64,000 bases of DNA, from assembly GCF_050948175.1 (NCBI RefSeq), contig NW_027490170.1, forward strand, positions 310,001-374,000, read 5' to 3'. The notes below the pieces were generated by a model that had not been told where the DNA came from, made no database searches, and saw only the letters and a program-made list of their open reading frames with translations. Of the stretch, positions 50,941 through 64,000 are shown in pieces (position 1 is the first letter of the stretch; each line of letters opens with the position of its first letter). Source of the DNA: Xylocopa sonorina. Taxonomy: Eukaryota > Arthropoda > Insecta > Hymenoptera > Apidae. The position numbers were made by a program, and so were the translations under genes.

Positions 50941-53900
50941 GGAAATAGCGTTTGCAGATGTCTACGTATCGAAGCAATAGAATTCTAATGCTTCATAAAT
51001 CGCCATATCGCATCTTATTTCTATATTTCATGATAAGATGTAATATTCATTGCGAAGTGTCATGTATACCTCGTGATCCATTCAAAAGAATGTAAATGCG
51101 ACACGTCCTTGCTAGGAAATAGCGTTTGCAGATGTCTACGTATCGAAGCAATAGACATCTAATGCTTCATAAATCGCCATATCGCATCTCATCTCTATGT
51201 TTCATGATAAGATATAATATTCATTACGAAGTGTCATGTATACCTCGTACACACTTCAAAAGAATGTAAATGCGACACTTCCTTGCTTCGAAATAGCGTT
51301 TGGAGATGTCTACGTATCGAAACAATAGTATTTTAATGATTCTTAAATCGTCATGTCGCATCTCATATCTACGTTTCCGGATAAGATATAATATTCATTG
51401 CGAAGTGTCATGTATACCTCGTGATCCTTTCAAAAGAATGTAAATGCTACACCTCCTTGCTACGAAGTAGCGTTTGCAGATGTCTACGTATCGAAGCAAT
51501 AGAGTTCTAATGCTTCTCAAATCGCCATATCGCATCTCATTTCTATGTTTCATGATAAGATATAATAATCACTGTGCAGTGTTATGTATACCTCGTACTC
51601 ACATCAAAAGAATGTATATGCGACACTTCCTTGCTAGGAAATAGCGTTTGCAGATGTCTACGTATCGTAGCATTAGTGCTCTAATGCTTCTCAAAACGCG
51701 ACATCGTTGCTCATTTCTATGCTTCATGATAGTATATGATATTCATTGCGTAGTGTGATGTATATATCGCATACACTTCAAATGAATGTAAATGCGATAC
51801 TTCCTTGCTAGGAAATAGCGTTTGCAGATGTCTACGTATCGAAGCAATAGAAATCTAATGCTTCATAAATAGCCATATCGCATCTCATTTCTATGTTTCA
51901 TGATAAGATATAATATTCATTGTGCAGTGTTATGTATACCTCGTATTCACTTCAAAAGAATGTAAATGCGACACTTCCTTGCTAGGAAGTAGCGTTTGCA
52001 GATGTCTACGTATCGAACCAATAGATTTCTAATCCTTCTTAAATCGCCATATCGCATCTCATTTCTATGTTTCATTGTAAGATATAATATTCATTGTGCA
52101 GTGTTCTGTATACCTCGCATACACTTCAAATAAATGTGAATGCGACAGATCCTTGCTAGGAAATTGTGTTTGCAGATATCTACGTATCGAACCAATAGAT
52201 TTCTAATGCTTCTTAAATCGCCATATCGTATCTCATTTCTGTGCTTTATGATAAGATATAATATTCATTGTGCTGTGTTATGCATACGTCGCATACACTT
52301 AAAATGAATGTAAATGCGACACTTCCTTGCTATGAAATAGCGTTTGAGGATGTCTACGTATCGAAGCAATAGAGTTCTAATGCTTCTTAAATCGCCATAT
52401 TGCATCTCATTCCTATGTTTCGTGATAAGATGTAATATTCATTGTGGAGTGTTACGTATACCTCGTATTCACTTCAAAAGAATGTAAATGCGACAGTTCC
52501 TTGCTAGCAAATAGTGTTTGCAGATATCTACGTATCGAAGGAATAGAGTTCTAAAGCTTCATAAATCGCGATATCGCATCTCATTTCTATGTTTCATGGT
52601 GAGATATAATATTCATTGTGCAGTGTTATGAATACCTCGTGTTCAATTCAAAAGAATGTTAATGCGACACTTCCTTGCTAGGAAATAGCGATTGCAGATA
52701 TCTACGTATCGAAGCAATAGTTTTCTAGTGCCTCTTAAATCGTCATATCGCATCACATTTCTATGTTTCATGATAAGATATAATATACATTGCGAATTGT
52801 CATGTGTACCTCGTATTCCTTTCAAAAGAATGTAAATGCGACACTTCCTTGCTAGGAAGTATCGTTTGCAGATGTCTACGTGTCGAAGCAATAGGGTTCT
52901 AATGCTTCTTAAATCGTCATATCGCATACCACTTCTATGTTAAATGATAGGATATAATATTCATTGCGAAGTGTCATGTGTACCTCGTATTCACTTCATA
53001 GGAATGTAAATGCGACACTTCCTTGCTAGGAAGTAGCGTTTCTAGATGTCTACGTATCGAGGCAATGGTGTTCTAATGCATCTTAAATCGCGATATCGCA
53101 TCTCATTTCTATGTTTCATGATAAGATATAATATTCAATGGGCAGTGTTATGTACTCCTCGTATTCACTTCAAAAGAAAGTAAATGCGACAATACCTTGC
53201 TAGGAAATAGCGTTTGCAGATGTCTACGTACCGAAGCAATAGAGTTCTAATGCTTCTTAATTCGTCATATCGCATTTCATTTCTATGTTTCATGATAGGA
53301 CATAATATTCATTGTGAAGTGTCATGTATACCTCGTATTCCTTTCAAAAGAATGTAAATGCGACACTTCCTTTCTAGGCAGTAGCGTTTGCAGATGTCTA
53401 CGTATCGAAGCAATAGAGTTCTAATGCTTCATGAATCGTCATATCGCATCTCATATCTACGTTTCATGATAAGATATAATATTCATTGCGAAGTGTCATG
53501 TATACCTCGCATTCCTTACAAAAGAATGTAAATGCGACACTTCCTTTCTAGGAAGTAGTGTTTGCAGATGTCTACGTATCGAAGCAATAGAGTTCTAATG
53601 CTTCTTAAATCGCGATATCGCATCTCATTTCTATGTTTCGTGATAATATATAATATTCACTGCGAAGTGTCATGTATACCTCGCATACACTTCAAATGAA
53701 TGTAAATGCGACACTTCCTTGCTAGGAAATAGCGTTTACAGATATCTACGTATCGTAGCAATAGAGTTCTAATGCATCTCAAAACGCGATGTCGCATCTC
53801 ATTTCTATGCTTCATGTTAAGATATAATATTCACTGCGAAGAGTCATGTATACCTCGCATACACTTCAAATGAATGTAAATGCGACACTTGCTTGCTAGG

Positions 53901-56900
53901 AAATAGTGTTTGCAGATTGCTTCTTATCGAAGCAATAGTTTTCTAATGCTTCTTAAATCGCGATATTGCATCTCATTTCTATGTTTGGTGACAACATATA
54001 ATATTCATTGTGCAGTGTTATGTTTATCTCGTCTATACTTCAAATGAATGTAAATGCGACACTTCCTTGCTAGGAAGTAGCGTTTGCAGATATCTACGTA
54101 TCGAAGCAATACAGTTCTAATGCTTCTCAAACGGGATATCGCATCTCATTTCTTTGCTTCATGGTATGATATAATATTAGTTGCGGTGTGTCATGTATAC
54201 CTCGCATACACTTAAAATGAATGTAAATGCGACACTTCCTTGCTAGGAAGTAGCGTTTGCAGATGTCTACGTATGGAAGCAATAGGGATCTAATGCTTCT
54301 GAAATCGTCATATCGCATCTCATATCAGCGTTTCCTGATAAGATATAATATTCATTGCGAAGTGTCATGTATACATCGTATTCGTTACTAAAGAATGTGA
54401 ATGTGACAGTTCCTTGCTAGGAAATAGTGTTTGCAGATATCTACGTATCGAAGCAATAGAATTCCAAAGCTTCTTAAATCGCGATATCGCATCTCATATT
54501 TATGTTTCATGATAAGATATAATATTCATTGTGCAGTGTTATGAATATTTCGTATTCATTTCAAAAGAATGTAAATGCGACACTTCCTTGCTAGGAAGTA
54601 GCGTTTACAGATGTCTACGCATCGAAGCAATAGATTTCTAATGCTCCTTAAATCGTCATACCGCATCTGATATCTATGTTTCATGATAAGATATAATATT
54701 CATTGCGAAGTGTCATGTATCCCTCGCATTCCATTCAAAAGAATGTAAATGCGACACTTCCTTGCTAGAAAGTAGCCTCTGCAGATGTCTTCGTATCGAA
54801 CCATTGGACTTCTAATGCTTCTTAAATCGCCATATCGCATCTCGTTTCTATGTTTTGTGATAAGATATAATATCCGTTGTGCAGTGTTATGAATACCTCG
54901 TATTCACTTCAAAAGAATGTAAATGCGACACTTCCTTGCTAGGAAGTAGTGTTTGCAGATGTCTACGTATCGAAGCAGTAGAGTTCTAATGCTTCTTAAA
55001 TCGCCATATCGCATCTCATTTCTATGTTTCATGATAAGACATAATATTCATTGTGCAGTGTTATGTATATCTCGTCTATACTTCAAATGGATGTAAATGC
55101 GACACTTCCTTGCTAGGAAATAGTGTTTGCAGATATCTACGTATCGAAGCAATAGAATTCCAAAGCTTCTTAAATCGCGATATCGCATCTCATATTTATG
55201 TTTCATGATAAGATATAATATTCATTGTGCAGTGTTATGAATATTTCGTATTCATTTCAAAAGAATGTGAATGCGACAGTTCCTCGCTAGGAAATAGCGT
55301 TTGCAGATATCTACGTATCGAAGCAATAGAGTTCTAAAGCTTCTTAAATCGCGATATCGCATCTCATTTCTATGTTTCATGATAATATATAATACTCATT
55401 GTGAAGTGTTATGTATACCTCGTATTCACTTCAAAAGAATGTAAATGTGACACTTCCTTGCTAGGAAATAGCGTTTGCAGATGTCTACGTATCGAACCAA
55501 TAGACTTCTAATGCTTCTTAAATCGCCATATCGCATCTCATTTCTGTGTTTCATGATAAGATATAATATTAATTGTGCGGTGTTATGTATATCTCGTCTA
55601 TACTTCAATTGAACGTAAATGCGACACTTCCTTGGTAGGAAATAGCGTTTGCTGATGTCTACGTTTCGTGGCATTAGAGTTCTAATGCTCCATAAATCGC
55701 CATATCGCATCTCATTTCTATGTTTTATGATAAGATATAATATTCATTGCCAAGTGTTATGTATACCTCGTGTTCACTTCAAAAGAATGTAAATGCGACA
55801 CGTCCTTGCAAGGAAATAGCGTTTGCAGTGTCTGCGTATCGTGGCATTAGAGTCCTAATGCTTCTCAAACGCGATATCGCATCTCATTTCTATGTTTCAT
55901 GATAAGATATAATATTCAGATTGCAGTGTTATGTATACCTCGTATTCACTTCAAAAGAATGTAACTGCGACACTTCCTTGCTAGGAAGTAGCGTTTGTAG
56001 ATGTCTACGTATCGAAGCAATAGAGTTCTAGTGCTTCTTAAATCGCCATATTACATCACATTTTTATGTTTCATGATAAGATATAATATTCATTGAGAAG
56101 TGTCATGTATACCTCGTACTCCTTTCAAAAGAATGTAAATGCGACACTTCCTTTCTAGGAAATAGCGTTTGCAGATGTCTACGTATCGAAGTAATAGACA
56201 TCTAATGCTTCATAAATCGCGATATCGCATCTCATTTCTATGTATCATGATGAGATATAATATTCATTGCGAAGTGTCACGTATACCTCGTATTCCTTTC
56301 AAAAGAATGTAAATGCGACACTTCCTTGCTAGGAAATAGCGTTTGCAGATGTCTACGTATCGAAGCAGTAGAGTTCTAATGCTTCTTAAATCGCGATATC
56401 GCACCTCATTTCTATGTTTCATGATAAGATATAATATTCATTGTGTAGTGTCATGTTTATCTCATCTATACTTCAAGTGAATGTAAATGCGACACTTCCT
56501 TGCTAGGAACTAGCGTTTGCAGATGTCTACGTATCGAAGCAATAGTGTTCTAATGCTTCTTAAATCGCGATATCGCATCTCATTTCTATGTTTCATGATA
56601 AGATATAATATTCACAGTGCAGTGTTATGTATACCTCGTATTCACTTCAAAAGAATGTAAATGCGATACTTCCTTGCTAGGAAGTAGCGTGTGCAGATGT
56701 CTACGTATCGAAGCAATAGATTTCTAAAGATTACTAATTCGCGGTATCGCATCTCATATCTATGTTTCATGATAATATATAATATTAATTGCGAAGTTTC
56801 ATGTATACCTCGCATACAATTCAAGCGAATGTGAATGCCACAGTTCCTTGCTGGGAAATAGTGTTTGCAGATGTCTACGTATCGAAGCAATAGTGTTCTA

Positions 56901-59710
56901 ATGCTTCTTAAATCGCGATATCGCACCACATTTCTATGTTTCATGATAAGATATAATATTCATTGTGTAGTGTCATGTTTATCTCATCTATACTTCAAAT
57001 GAATGTAAATGCGACACTTCCTTGCTCGGAAATAGCGTTTGCAGGTGTCTACGTATCGAAGCAATAGTGTTCGAATGCTTCTCAAAACGCGATATCGCAT
57101 CTCATTTCTGTGTTTCATGCTAAGATATAATATTCATTGCGATGTGTCTTGTATACCTCGTATACACTTCAAATGAATGTGAATGCGACAGTTCCTTGCT
57201 AGGATGTAGCGTTTGCAGATGTCTACGTATCGAACCGATAGATTTCTAATGCTTCTTAAATCGCCACATCGCATCTCATTTCTATGTTTCATGATAAGAT
57301 ATAGTATTCATTGTGCAGTGTTATGTTTACGTCTTATTCACTTCAAAAGAATGTAAATGCTACAATTTCTTGCTAGGAAATAGCGTTTGCAGATGTCTAC
57401 GTATCGAAGTAATAGACATCAAACGATTCATATATCGCCATATCGCATCTCATTTCTATGTTTCATGATAAGATATAATATTCATTGCGAAGTGTCATGT
57501 ATACCTCGTATTCATTTCAAAAGAATGTAAATGCGACACTCCCTTGCTAGGAAGTAGCGTTTGCAGATGTCTACGTATCGAAGCAATAGTGTTCTAATGC
57601 TTCTTAAATCGCGATATCGCATCTCATTTCTATGATTCATGACAAGATATAGTATTCATTGTGCAGTGTTATGTATACCTCTTATTCACTTCAAAAGAAT
57701 GTAAATGCTACAATTTCTTGCTAGGAAATAGCGTTTGCAGATGTCTACGTGTCGAAGTAATAGACATCAAATGCTTCATATATCGCCATATCGCATCCCA
57801 TTTCTATGTTTCATGATAAGATATAATATTCATTGCGAAGTGTCATGTATACCTCGTATTGGTTTCAAAAGAATGTAAATGCGACACTTCCTTGCTAGGA
57901 AGTAGCGTTTGCAGATGTCTACGTATCGAAGCAATAGATTTCTAAAGCCTGCTAATTCGCGATATCGCATCTCATATCTATGTTTCATGATAATATATAA
58001 TATTCACAGTGCAGTGTTATGAATACCTCGTATTCACTTCAAATGAATGTAAATGCGACTTTTCCTTCCTAGGAAATAGCGTTTGCAGATGTCTACGTAT
58101 CGAAGCAATAGTGTTCTAATGCTTCTTAAATCGCGATATTGCATCCCATTTCTATGTTTTATGATAAGATATAATATTAATTGTGCAGTGTTATGTATAC
58201 CTCGTATTCACTTCAAAAGAATGTAAATGCGACACTTCCTTGTTAGGCAGTAGCGTTTGCAGATGTCTACGTATGGAAGCAATAGAGTTCTAATGCTCCT
58301 TAAATCGTCATATCGCATCTCATTTCTATGTTTCATGATAAGATATAATATTCATTGCGAGGTGTCATGTATACCTCGTATTCCTTTCAAAAGAATGTAA
58401 GTGCGACACTTCCTTGCTAGGAAATATCGTTTGCAGATGTCTGCGTATCGTGGAATTAGAGTTCTAATGCTTCTCAAAGCGCGATATCGCATCTCATATC
58501 TATGTTTCATGATAAGATATAATATTCATTGTGGAGTGTTATGTATACCTCGTATTCCTTTCAAAAGAATGTAAATGCGACACTTCCCTGCTAGGAAGTA
58601 GCATTTGCAGATGTCTACGTATCGCAGCAATAGAGTTCTAAAGCTTCTCAAAACGCGATATCGCTACACAATGCTATGTTTCATAATAATATATAACATT
58701 CATTGTGGAGTGTTATGTATACCTCGTATTCACTTCAAAAGAATGTAAATGCGACACTTCCTTGCTAGGTAATAGCGTTTGCAGATATCTACGTATCGAA
58801 GCTCTAGACATCTAATGCTTCATAAATCGCCATATCGCATCTCAATTCTATGTTTCATGATAAGATATAATATTCATTGCGGAGTGTTATGTATACCTCG
58901 TATTCACTCAAAAGAAAGTAAACGCGACACTTCCTTGCCAGGAAATAGCATTTGCAGATGTCTACGTATCGTAGCATTAGAGTTCTAATGCTTCTCAAAA
59001 CGCGATATCGCTAATCAATGCTATGTTTCATGATAATATATAATATTCATTGCGGAGTGTTATGTATACCTCGTATTCACTTCAAAAGAATGTAAATGCG
59101 ACACTTCCTTGCTTGGAAATAGAATTTGCAGATGTCTACGTATCGAAGCAATAGAGTTCTAAAGCTTGCTAATTCGCGATAACGCATCTCATTTCTATGT
59201 TTCATGATAAGATATAATATTCATTGCGGAGTGTTATGTATACCTCGTATTCACTCGAAGGAATGTAAACGCGACACTTCCTTGCCAGGATATAGCATTT
59301 GCAGATGTCCACGTATCGTAGCAACAGTATTCTAATGCTTGTCAAAAGGCGATATAGCATCTCATTTCTATGTCTCATTATAAGATATAATATTCATTGC
59401 GATATGGCATGTATACCTCGCATTCACTTCAAAAGGATGTAAATGCTAAACTTCCTTGCAAGGAAGTTGCGTTTGCAGATGTCTACGTATCGTAGCAATA
59501 GAGTTCTAATGGTTCTTAAATCGCTATATTGCATCACATATCTATGTTTCATGATAAGATATAATATTCATTGTGCAGTGTTATGTATACCTCGTATTCA
59601 CTTCAGAAGAATGTAAATGCAACACTTCCTTGCTAAGAAATAGCGCTTGCAGATATCTACGTATCCAAGCAATGGGGTTCTAATGCTTCTCAAAACGCGA
59701 TATCGCATCT

Positions 59711-59890
59711 CATTTCTATGTTTCATGATATGATATAAAATCCCTAGCGAAGTGTCATGTATAGCTCGTATTCACATCAAATGAGTGTAAATGCGACGCT
59801 CATTTCTATGTTTCATGATATGATATAAAATCCCTAGCGAAGTGTCATGTATAGCTCGTATTCACATCAAATGAGTGTAAATGCGACACT
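59711..59890 (+). repeat. 90-bp half-monomer tandem duplication
   Basis: The 90 bases from CATTTCTATG through AATGCGACGCT (59,711-59,800) are repeated at 59,801-59,890 with one change (GACGCT to GACACT). The unit is about half a monomer, so the normal 174-bp phase is broken here. Slippage between the short matches around GACGCTCATTT and GCATCTCATTT would explain it. Confidence 0.92.
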
Positions 59891-62800
59891 TCCTCGCTAG
59901 GAAATAGCGATTACAGATATCTACGTATCGGGGTAATAGAGTTTTAATGCTTCTTAAAACGCGATATCGCATCTCATTTCTATGTTTCATGATATGATAT
60001 AGTATCCCTATCGAAGTGTCATGTATACCTCGCATACACTTCAAATGAATGTGAATGCGACAGTTCCTTGCTAGGAAATAGTGTTTGCAGATATCTACGT
60101 ATCGAAGCAATAGATTTCTAAAGCTTGCTAATTCGCGATATCGAATCTCATATCTGCGTTTTATGATAATATATAATATTCATTGCGAAGTTTCATGTGT
60201 ACCTCGCATACAAATCAAACGAATGTGAATGCGACAGTTCCATGCTAGGAAATAGTGATTGCTGATGTCCACGTATCGATGTAATAGAGTTCTAATGCTT
60301 CTTAAATCGCGATATCGCACCTCATTTCTATGTTTCATGATAAGATATAATATTCATTGTGTAGTGTTATGTTTATCTCATCTATACTTCAAATGAATGT
60401 AAATGCGGCACTTCCTTGCTAGGAAATAGCGTTTGCAGATGTCTGCGTATCGTGGCATTAGAGTTCTAACGCTTCTCAAAACGCGGTATCGCTTCTCATT
60501 TCTATGTTTCAAGATAGTATATAATATTCATCGGGTAGTGTCATGTATACCTCGTCTACACTTCAAATGAATGTAAATGCGACACTTCCTTCCTAGGAAA
60601 TAGAGTTTGCAGATATCTAGGTATCGAAGCACTAGAGTTCTTATGCTTCTCAAATCGCGGTATCGCATCTCATTTCTATGTTTCATGATGAGATCTAATA
60701 ATCATTGCGAAGTGTTATGTATACCTCGTCTACGCTTCAAATAAATGTAAATGCGACACTTCCTTGCTTGGAAATAGCGTTTGCAGATGCCTCCGTTTCG
60801 AAGCAATAGAGTTTTAATGCTTCTTAAAACGCGATAACGCATCTCATTTCCATGTTTCATGATAAGGTATAATATTCATTGCGAAGTGTCATATATACCT
60901 TGTATTCACTTCAAAAGAATGCAAATACGACACTTCCTTGCTAGGAAGTAGCGTTTGCAGATGTCTACGCATCGAAGCAATAGAGTTCTAATGCTTCTTA
61001 AATCGCGATATCGCTGCTCATTTCTATGTTCCATGATAAGATATTAAATTCATTGTGGAGTGTTATGCTTCCCTCGTATTCACTTCATAAGAATGTAAAT
61101 GCGACGCTTCCTTACTGGGAAATAGCGTTTGCAGATGTCTCCGTACAGAAGCAATAGTGATCTAATGCTTCTTAAATCGCGATATCGCATCTCATATACA
61201 TGTTTCGTGATAAGATGCAATATTCATTGCGTAGTGGCTTGTATACCTCGTCTACACGTCAAATGAATGTAAATGCGACACTACCTTGCTAGGAAGTAGC
61301 GTTTGCAGATATCTACGTATCGAAGCAATAGAGTTCTGATGCTTCTTAAATAGCCATATCGCATCTCATTTCTATGTTTCATGACAATATATAATATTCA
61401 TTGCGAAGTGTCATGTATACCTCGCATACACTTAAAATGAATGTAAATGCGACACTTCCTTGCTAGGAAATAGCGTTTGCAGATGTCTACGTATCGTGGC
61501 ATTAGAGTTCTAATGCTTCTCAAAACGCGATATCGCTACTCATTACTTTGTTTCATGATAATATATAATACTCATTGTGGAGTGTTATGTATACCTCGTA
61601 CTCACTTCAATAGAATGTAAATGCGACACTTCCTTGCTAGGAAATAGCGTTTGCAGATGTCTACGTACCGTGGCATTAGATTTCTAATGCTTTCAAAACG
61701 CGATATCATTACTCATTACTATGTTTAATGATAATATATAATATTCATTGTGGTGTGTTATGTATACCTCGTATTCACTTCAAAAGAATGTAAATGCGAC
61801 ACTTCCTTGGTAGGTAGTAGCGTTTGCAGATGTCTACGTATCGAAGCAATAGAGTTCTAATGCTTCTTAAATCGTCATATCGCATCACATATCTACGTTT
61901 CGTGATATGATATAATATTCATTGCGATGTGTCATGTATACCTCGTATTCCTTTCAAAAGAATGTAACTGCGACACTTCCTTGCTGGGAAATAGCGTTTG
62001 CTGATGTCTACGTATCGAAGCAATAGTGTTCTAATGATTCTTAAATCGCGATATCGCATCTCATTCCTATGTTTCTTGATATGATATAATATTCATTGTG
62101 CAGTGTTATGTATACCTCGTATTCACTTGAAAAGAATGTAAATGCTACACTTCCTTCCAAGGAAGTAGTGTTTGCAGCTGTCTACGTATCGAAGCAATAC
62201 AGTTCTAATGCTTCTTAAATCGTCATATCGCATCTCATATCTACGTTTCACGATAAGATATAGTATTCACTGCGAAGTGTCATGTATACCTCGCATTCCT
62301 TTCAAAAGAATGTAAATGCGACACTTCCTTGCTAGGATGTAGCGATTGCAGATGTATACGTATCGAAGCAATAGGGATCTAATGCTTCTTAAATCGCCAT
62401 ATCGCTTCTCATTTCTACGTTTCATGATAATATATAATATTCACTGCGAAGTGTCATGTACACCTCGTACTCCTTTCAAAAGAATGTACATGCGACGCTT
62501 CCTTGCTAGGAAGTAGCGTTTGCAGATGTCTACGTATCGAAGCAATAGTGTTCTAATGCTTCTTAAATCGCGATATCGCATCTCATTTCTATGTTTCATG
62601 ATAAGATATAATATTCACAGTGCAGTGTTATGTATACCTCGTACTCACTTCAAGAGTATGTAAACGCGACACTTCGATGCTAGGAAATAGCGTTTGCAGA
62701 TGTCTACGTATCGAAGCAATAGAGTTCTAATGCTTCTTAAATCGCGATATCGTACCTCATTTCTATGTTTCATGATAAGATATAATATTCATTGTGTAGT

Positions 62801-63820
62801 GTTATGTTTATCTCATCTATACTTCAAATGAATGTAAATGCGACACTTCCTTGTTGGGAAATAGCGTTTGCAGATGTCTGCGTATCGTGGCATTAGAGTT
62901 CTAATGCTTCTCAAAACGCGATATCGCATCTCATTTCTATGTTTCATGATAAGATATAATATTCATTGTGCAGAGTTATGTATATCTCGTCTATACCTCA
63001 AATGGAAGTAAATACGACACTTCCTTGCTAGGAAGTAGCGTTTGCAGATGTCTACGTATCGTGGCATTAGAGTTTAATGCTTCTCAAAACGCGATATCGC
63101 TACTCATTACTATGTTTCATGATAATATATAATATTCATTGTGGAGTGTTATGTATACCTCGTATTCACTTGAAAAGAATGCAAATGCGACACTTCCTTG
63201 CTAGGAAATAGCGTTTGCAGATATCTACGTATCGAAGCAATAGAGTTCTATATCTTTCTAATTCGCGATATCGCATCTCATTTATATGTTTCATGATAAG
63301 ATATAATATTCATTGTGGAGTGTTATGTATACCTCGTATTCGTTTCAAAAGAATGTAAACGCGACACTTCCATGCTAGGAAATGGCGTTTGCAGATGTCT
63401 ACGTATCGAAGCAATAGAGTTCTAATGCTTCTTAAATCGCGATATCGCATCTCATTTCTATGTTCCATGATAAGATATAATATTCATTGCGAAGTGTCAC
63501 GTATACCTCGCATTCCTTTCAAAAGAATGTAAATGCGACACTTCCTTGCTAGGAAGTAGCGTTTGCAGATGTCTACGTATCGAAGCAATAGTGTTCTAAT
63601 GCTTCTTAAATCGCGATATCGCATCTCATCTCTATGTTTCATGATAAGATATAATATTCACAGTGCAGTGTTATGTATACCTCGTATTCACTTCAAGAGT
63701 ATGTAAACGCGACACTTCGATGCTAGGAAATAGCGTTTGCAGATGTCTACCTATCGAAGCAATAGAGTTCTAATGCTTCTCAAAACGCGATATCGCATCT
63801 CATTTCTATGTTTCATGATA

Positions 63821-64000
63821 AGATATAATATTCACTGTGCAGAGTTATGTATATCTCGTCTATACTTCAAATGGATGTAAATACGACACTTCCTTGCTAG
63901 GAAGTAGCGTTTGCAGAGATATAATATTCACGTAGCGTTTGCATAAGATATAATATTCACTGTGCAGAGTTATGTATATCTCGTCTATACTTCAAATGGA
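63821..64000 (+). repeat. Scrambled monomer at the window end
   Basis: AGATATAATATTCACTGTGC and what follows appear at 63,821 and again at 63,946, only 125 bp apart. Between them, GTAGCGTTTGCA joined to AGATATAATATTCAC occurs twice in a row (about 63,904-63,931 and 63,932-63,960), skipping the normal intervening 60-70 bp each time. This is a double jump between the same two points of the monomer. Confidence 0.85.

Larger units (their letters stand above)
50141..64000 (+). repeat. 174-bp satellite array, right arm
   Basis: This is forward head-to-tail monomers to the end of the window. The monomer classes are the same as in blocks III and IV, but long higher-order duplications are not obvious. 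Only local pairs are seen, for example the GCTACAATTTCTTGC variant at 57,361 and 57,709, two monomers apart. Several rearranged or truncated monomers occur (50,770-50,940; 59,711-59,890; the last 100 bp). No gene is seen. Confidence 0.93.

Noticed and set aside
1..64000. Telomeric repeats (TTAGG or TTAGGG arrays) or a CENP-B box
   Set aside because: No tandem telomere motif and no TTCG....A..CGGG match was seen in the consensus or the island.

Overview
This window is almost entirely satellite DNA from a eukaryote, most likely an insect and possibly a hymenopteran. About 43 kb on the left (1-44,110) and about 14 kb on the right (50,141-64,000) are head-to-tail copies of one AT-rich monomer of 174 bp. 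Each copy carries GCGATATCGC, the dyad TTCCTTGCTAGGAA, and two short stems (GAAGTG/CACTTC and GAAGCA/TGCTTC). I see no intact gene. Short open frames of 60-110 codons inside the array exist only because 174 is divisible by three.

Layout. 1-14,690: two alternating monomer classes plus a deleted monomer of about 164 bp, with higher-order periods of 1,380 and 868 bp. 14,691-20,210: landmarks repeat every 2,088 bp (12 monomers). 20,211-32,600: 1,392-bp (8-mer) and 870-bp (5-mer) units, with blocks re-used at exact multiples of 174 bp. 32,601-40,020: includes a nearly perfect 1,914-bp (11-mer) tandem duplication. 40,021-44,110: the array becomes steadily more diverged. 44,119-48,497: non-satellite island. 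48,490-49,195: degraded monomers in reverse orientation with a 179-bp period. 49,196-50,140: reverse-orientation 174-bp monomers. 50,141-64,000: forward monomers with few obvious higher-order units.

The island holds two diverged LTR ends of one retrotransposon family, both followed by the primer-binding-site-like TGGCGCCCAA and both in the same direction. Between them lies a fragment that looks like a broken, intron-containing copy of a RING/coiled-coil protein of the RNF212/Zip3 meiotic crossover family, with a terminal fragment of a DNA transposon in one of its introns. No gag or pol coding sequence is visible.

The picture fits a centromeric or pericentromeric array whose interior is kept young by unequal exchange and whose edges age and collect insertions. 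The two arms face each other across the island, and a second orientation switch lies at about 50,140. Organism and centromere identity are inferences. The periods, orientations, duplications and junctions are read directly from the sequence.
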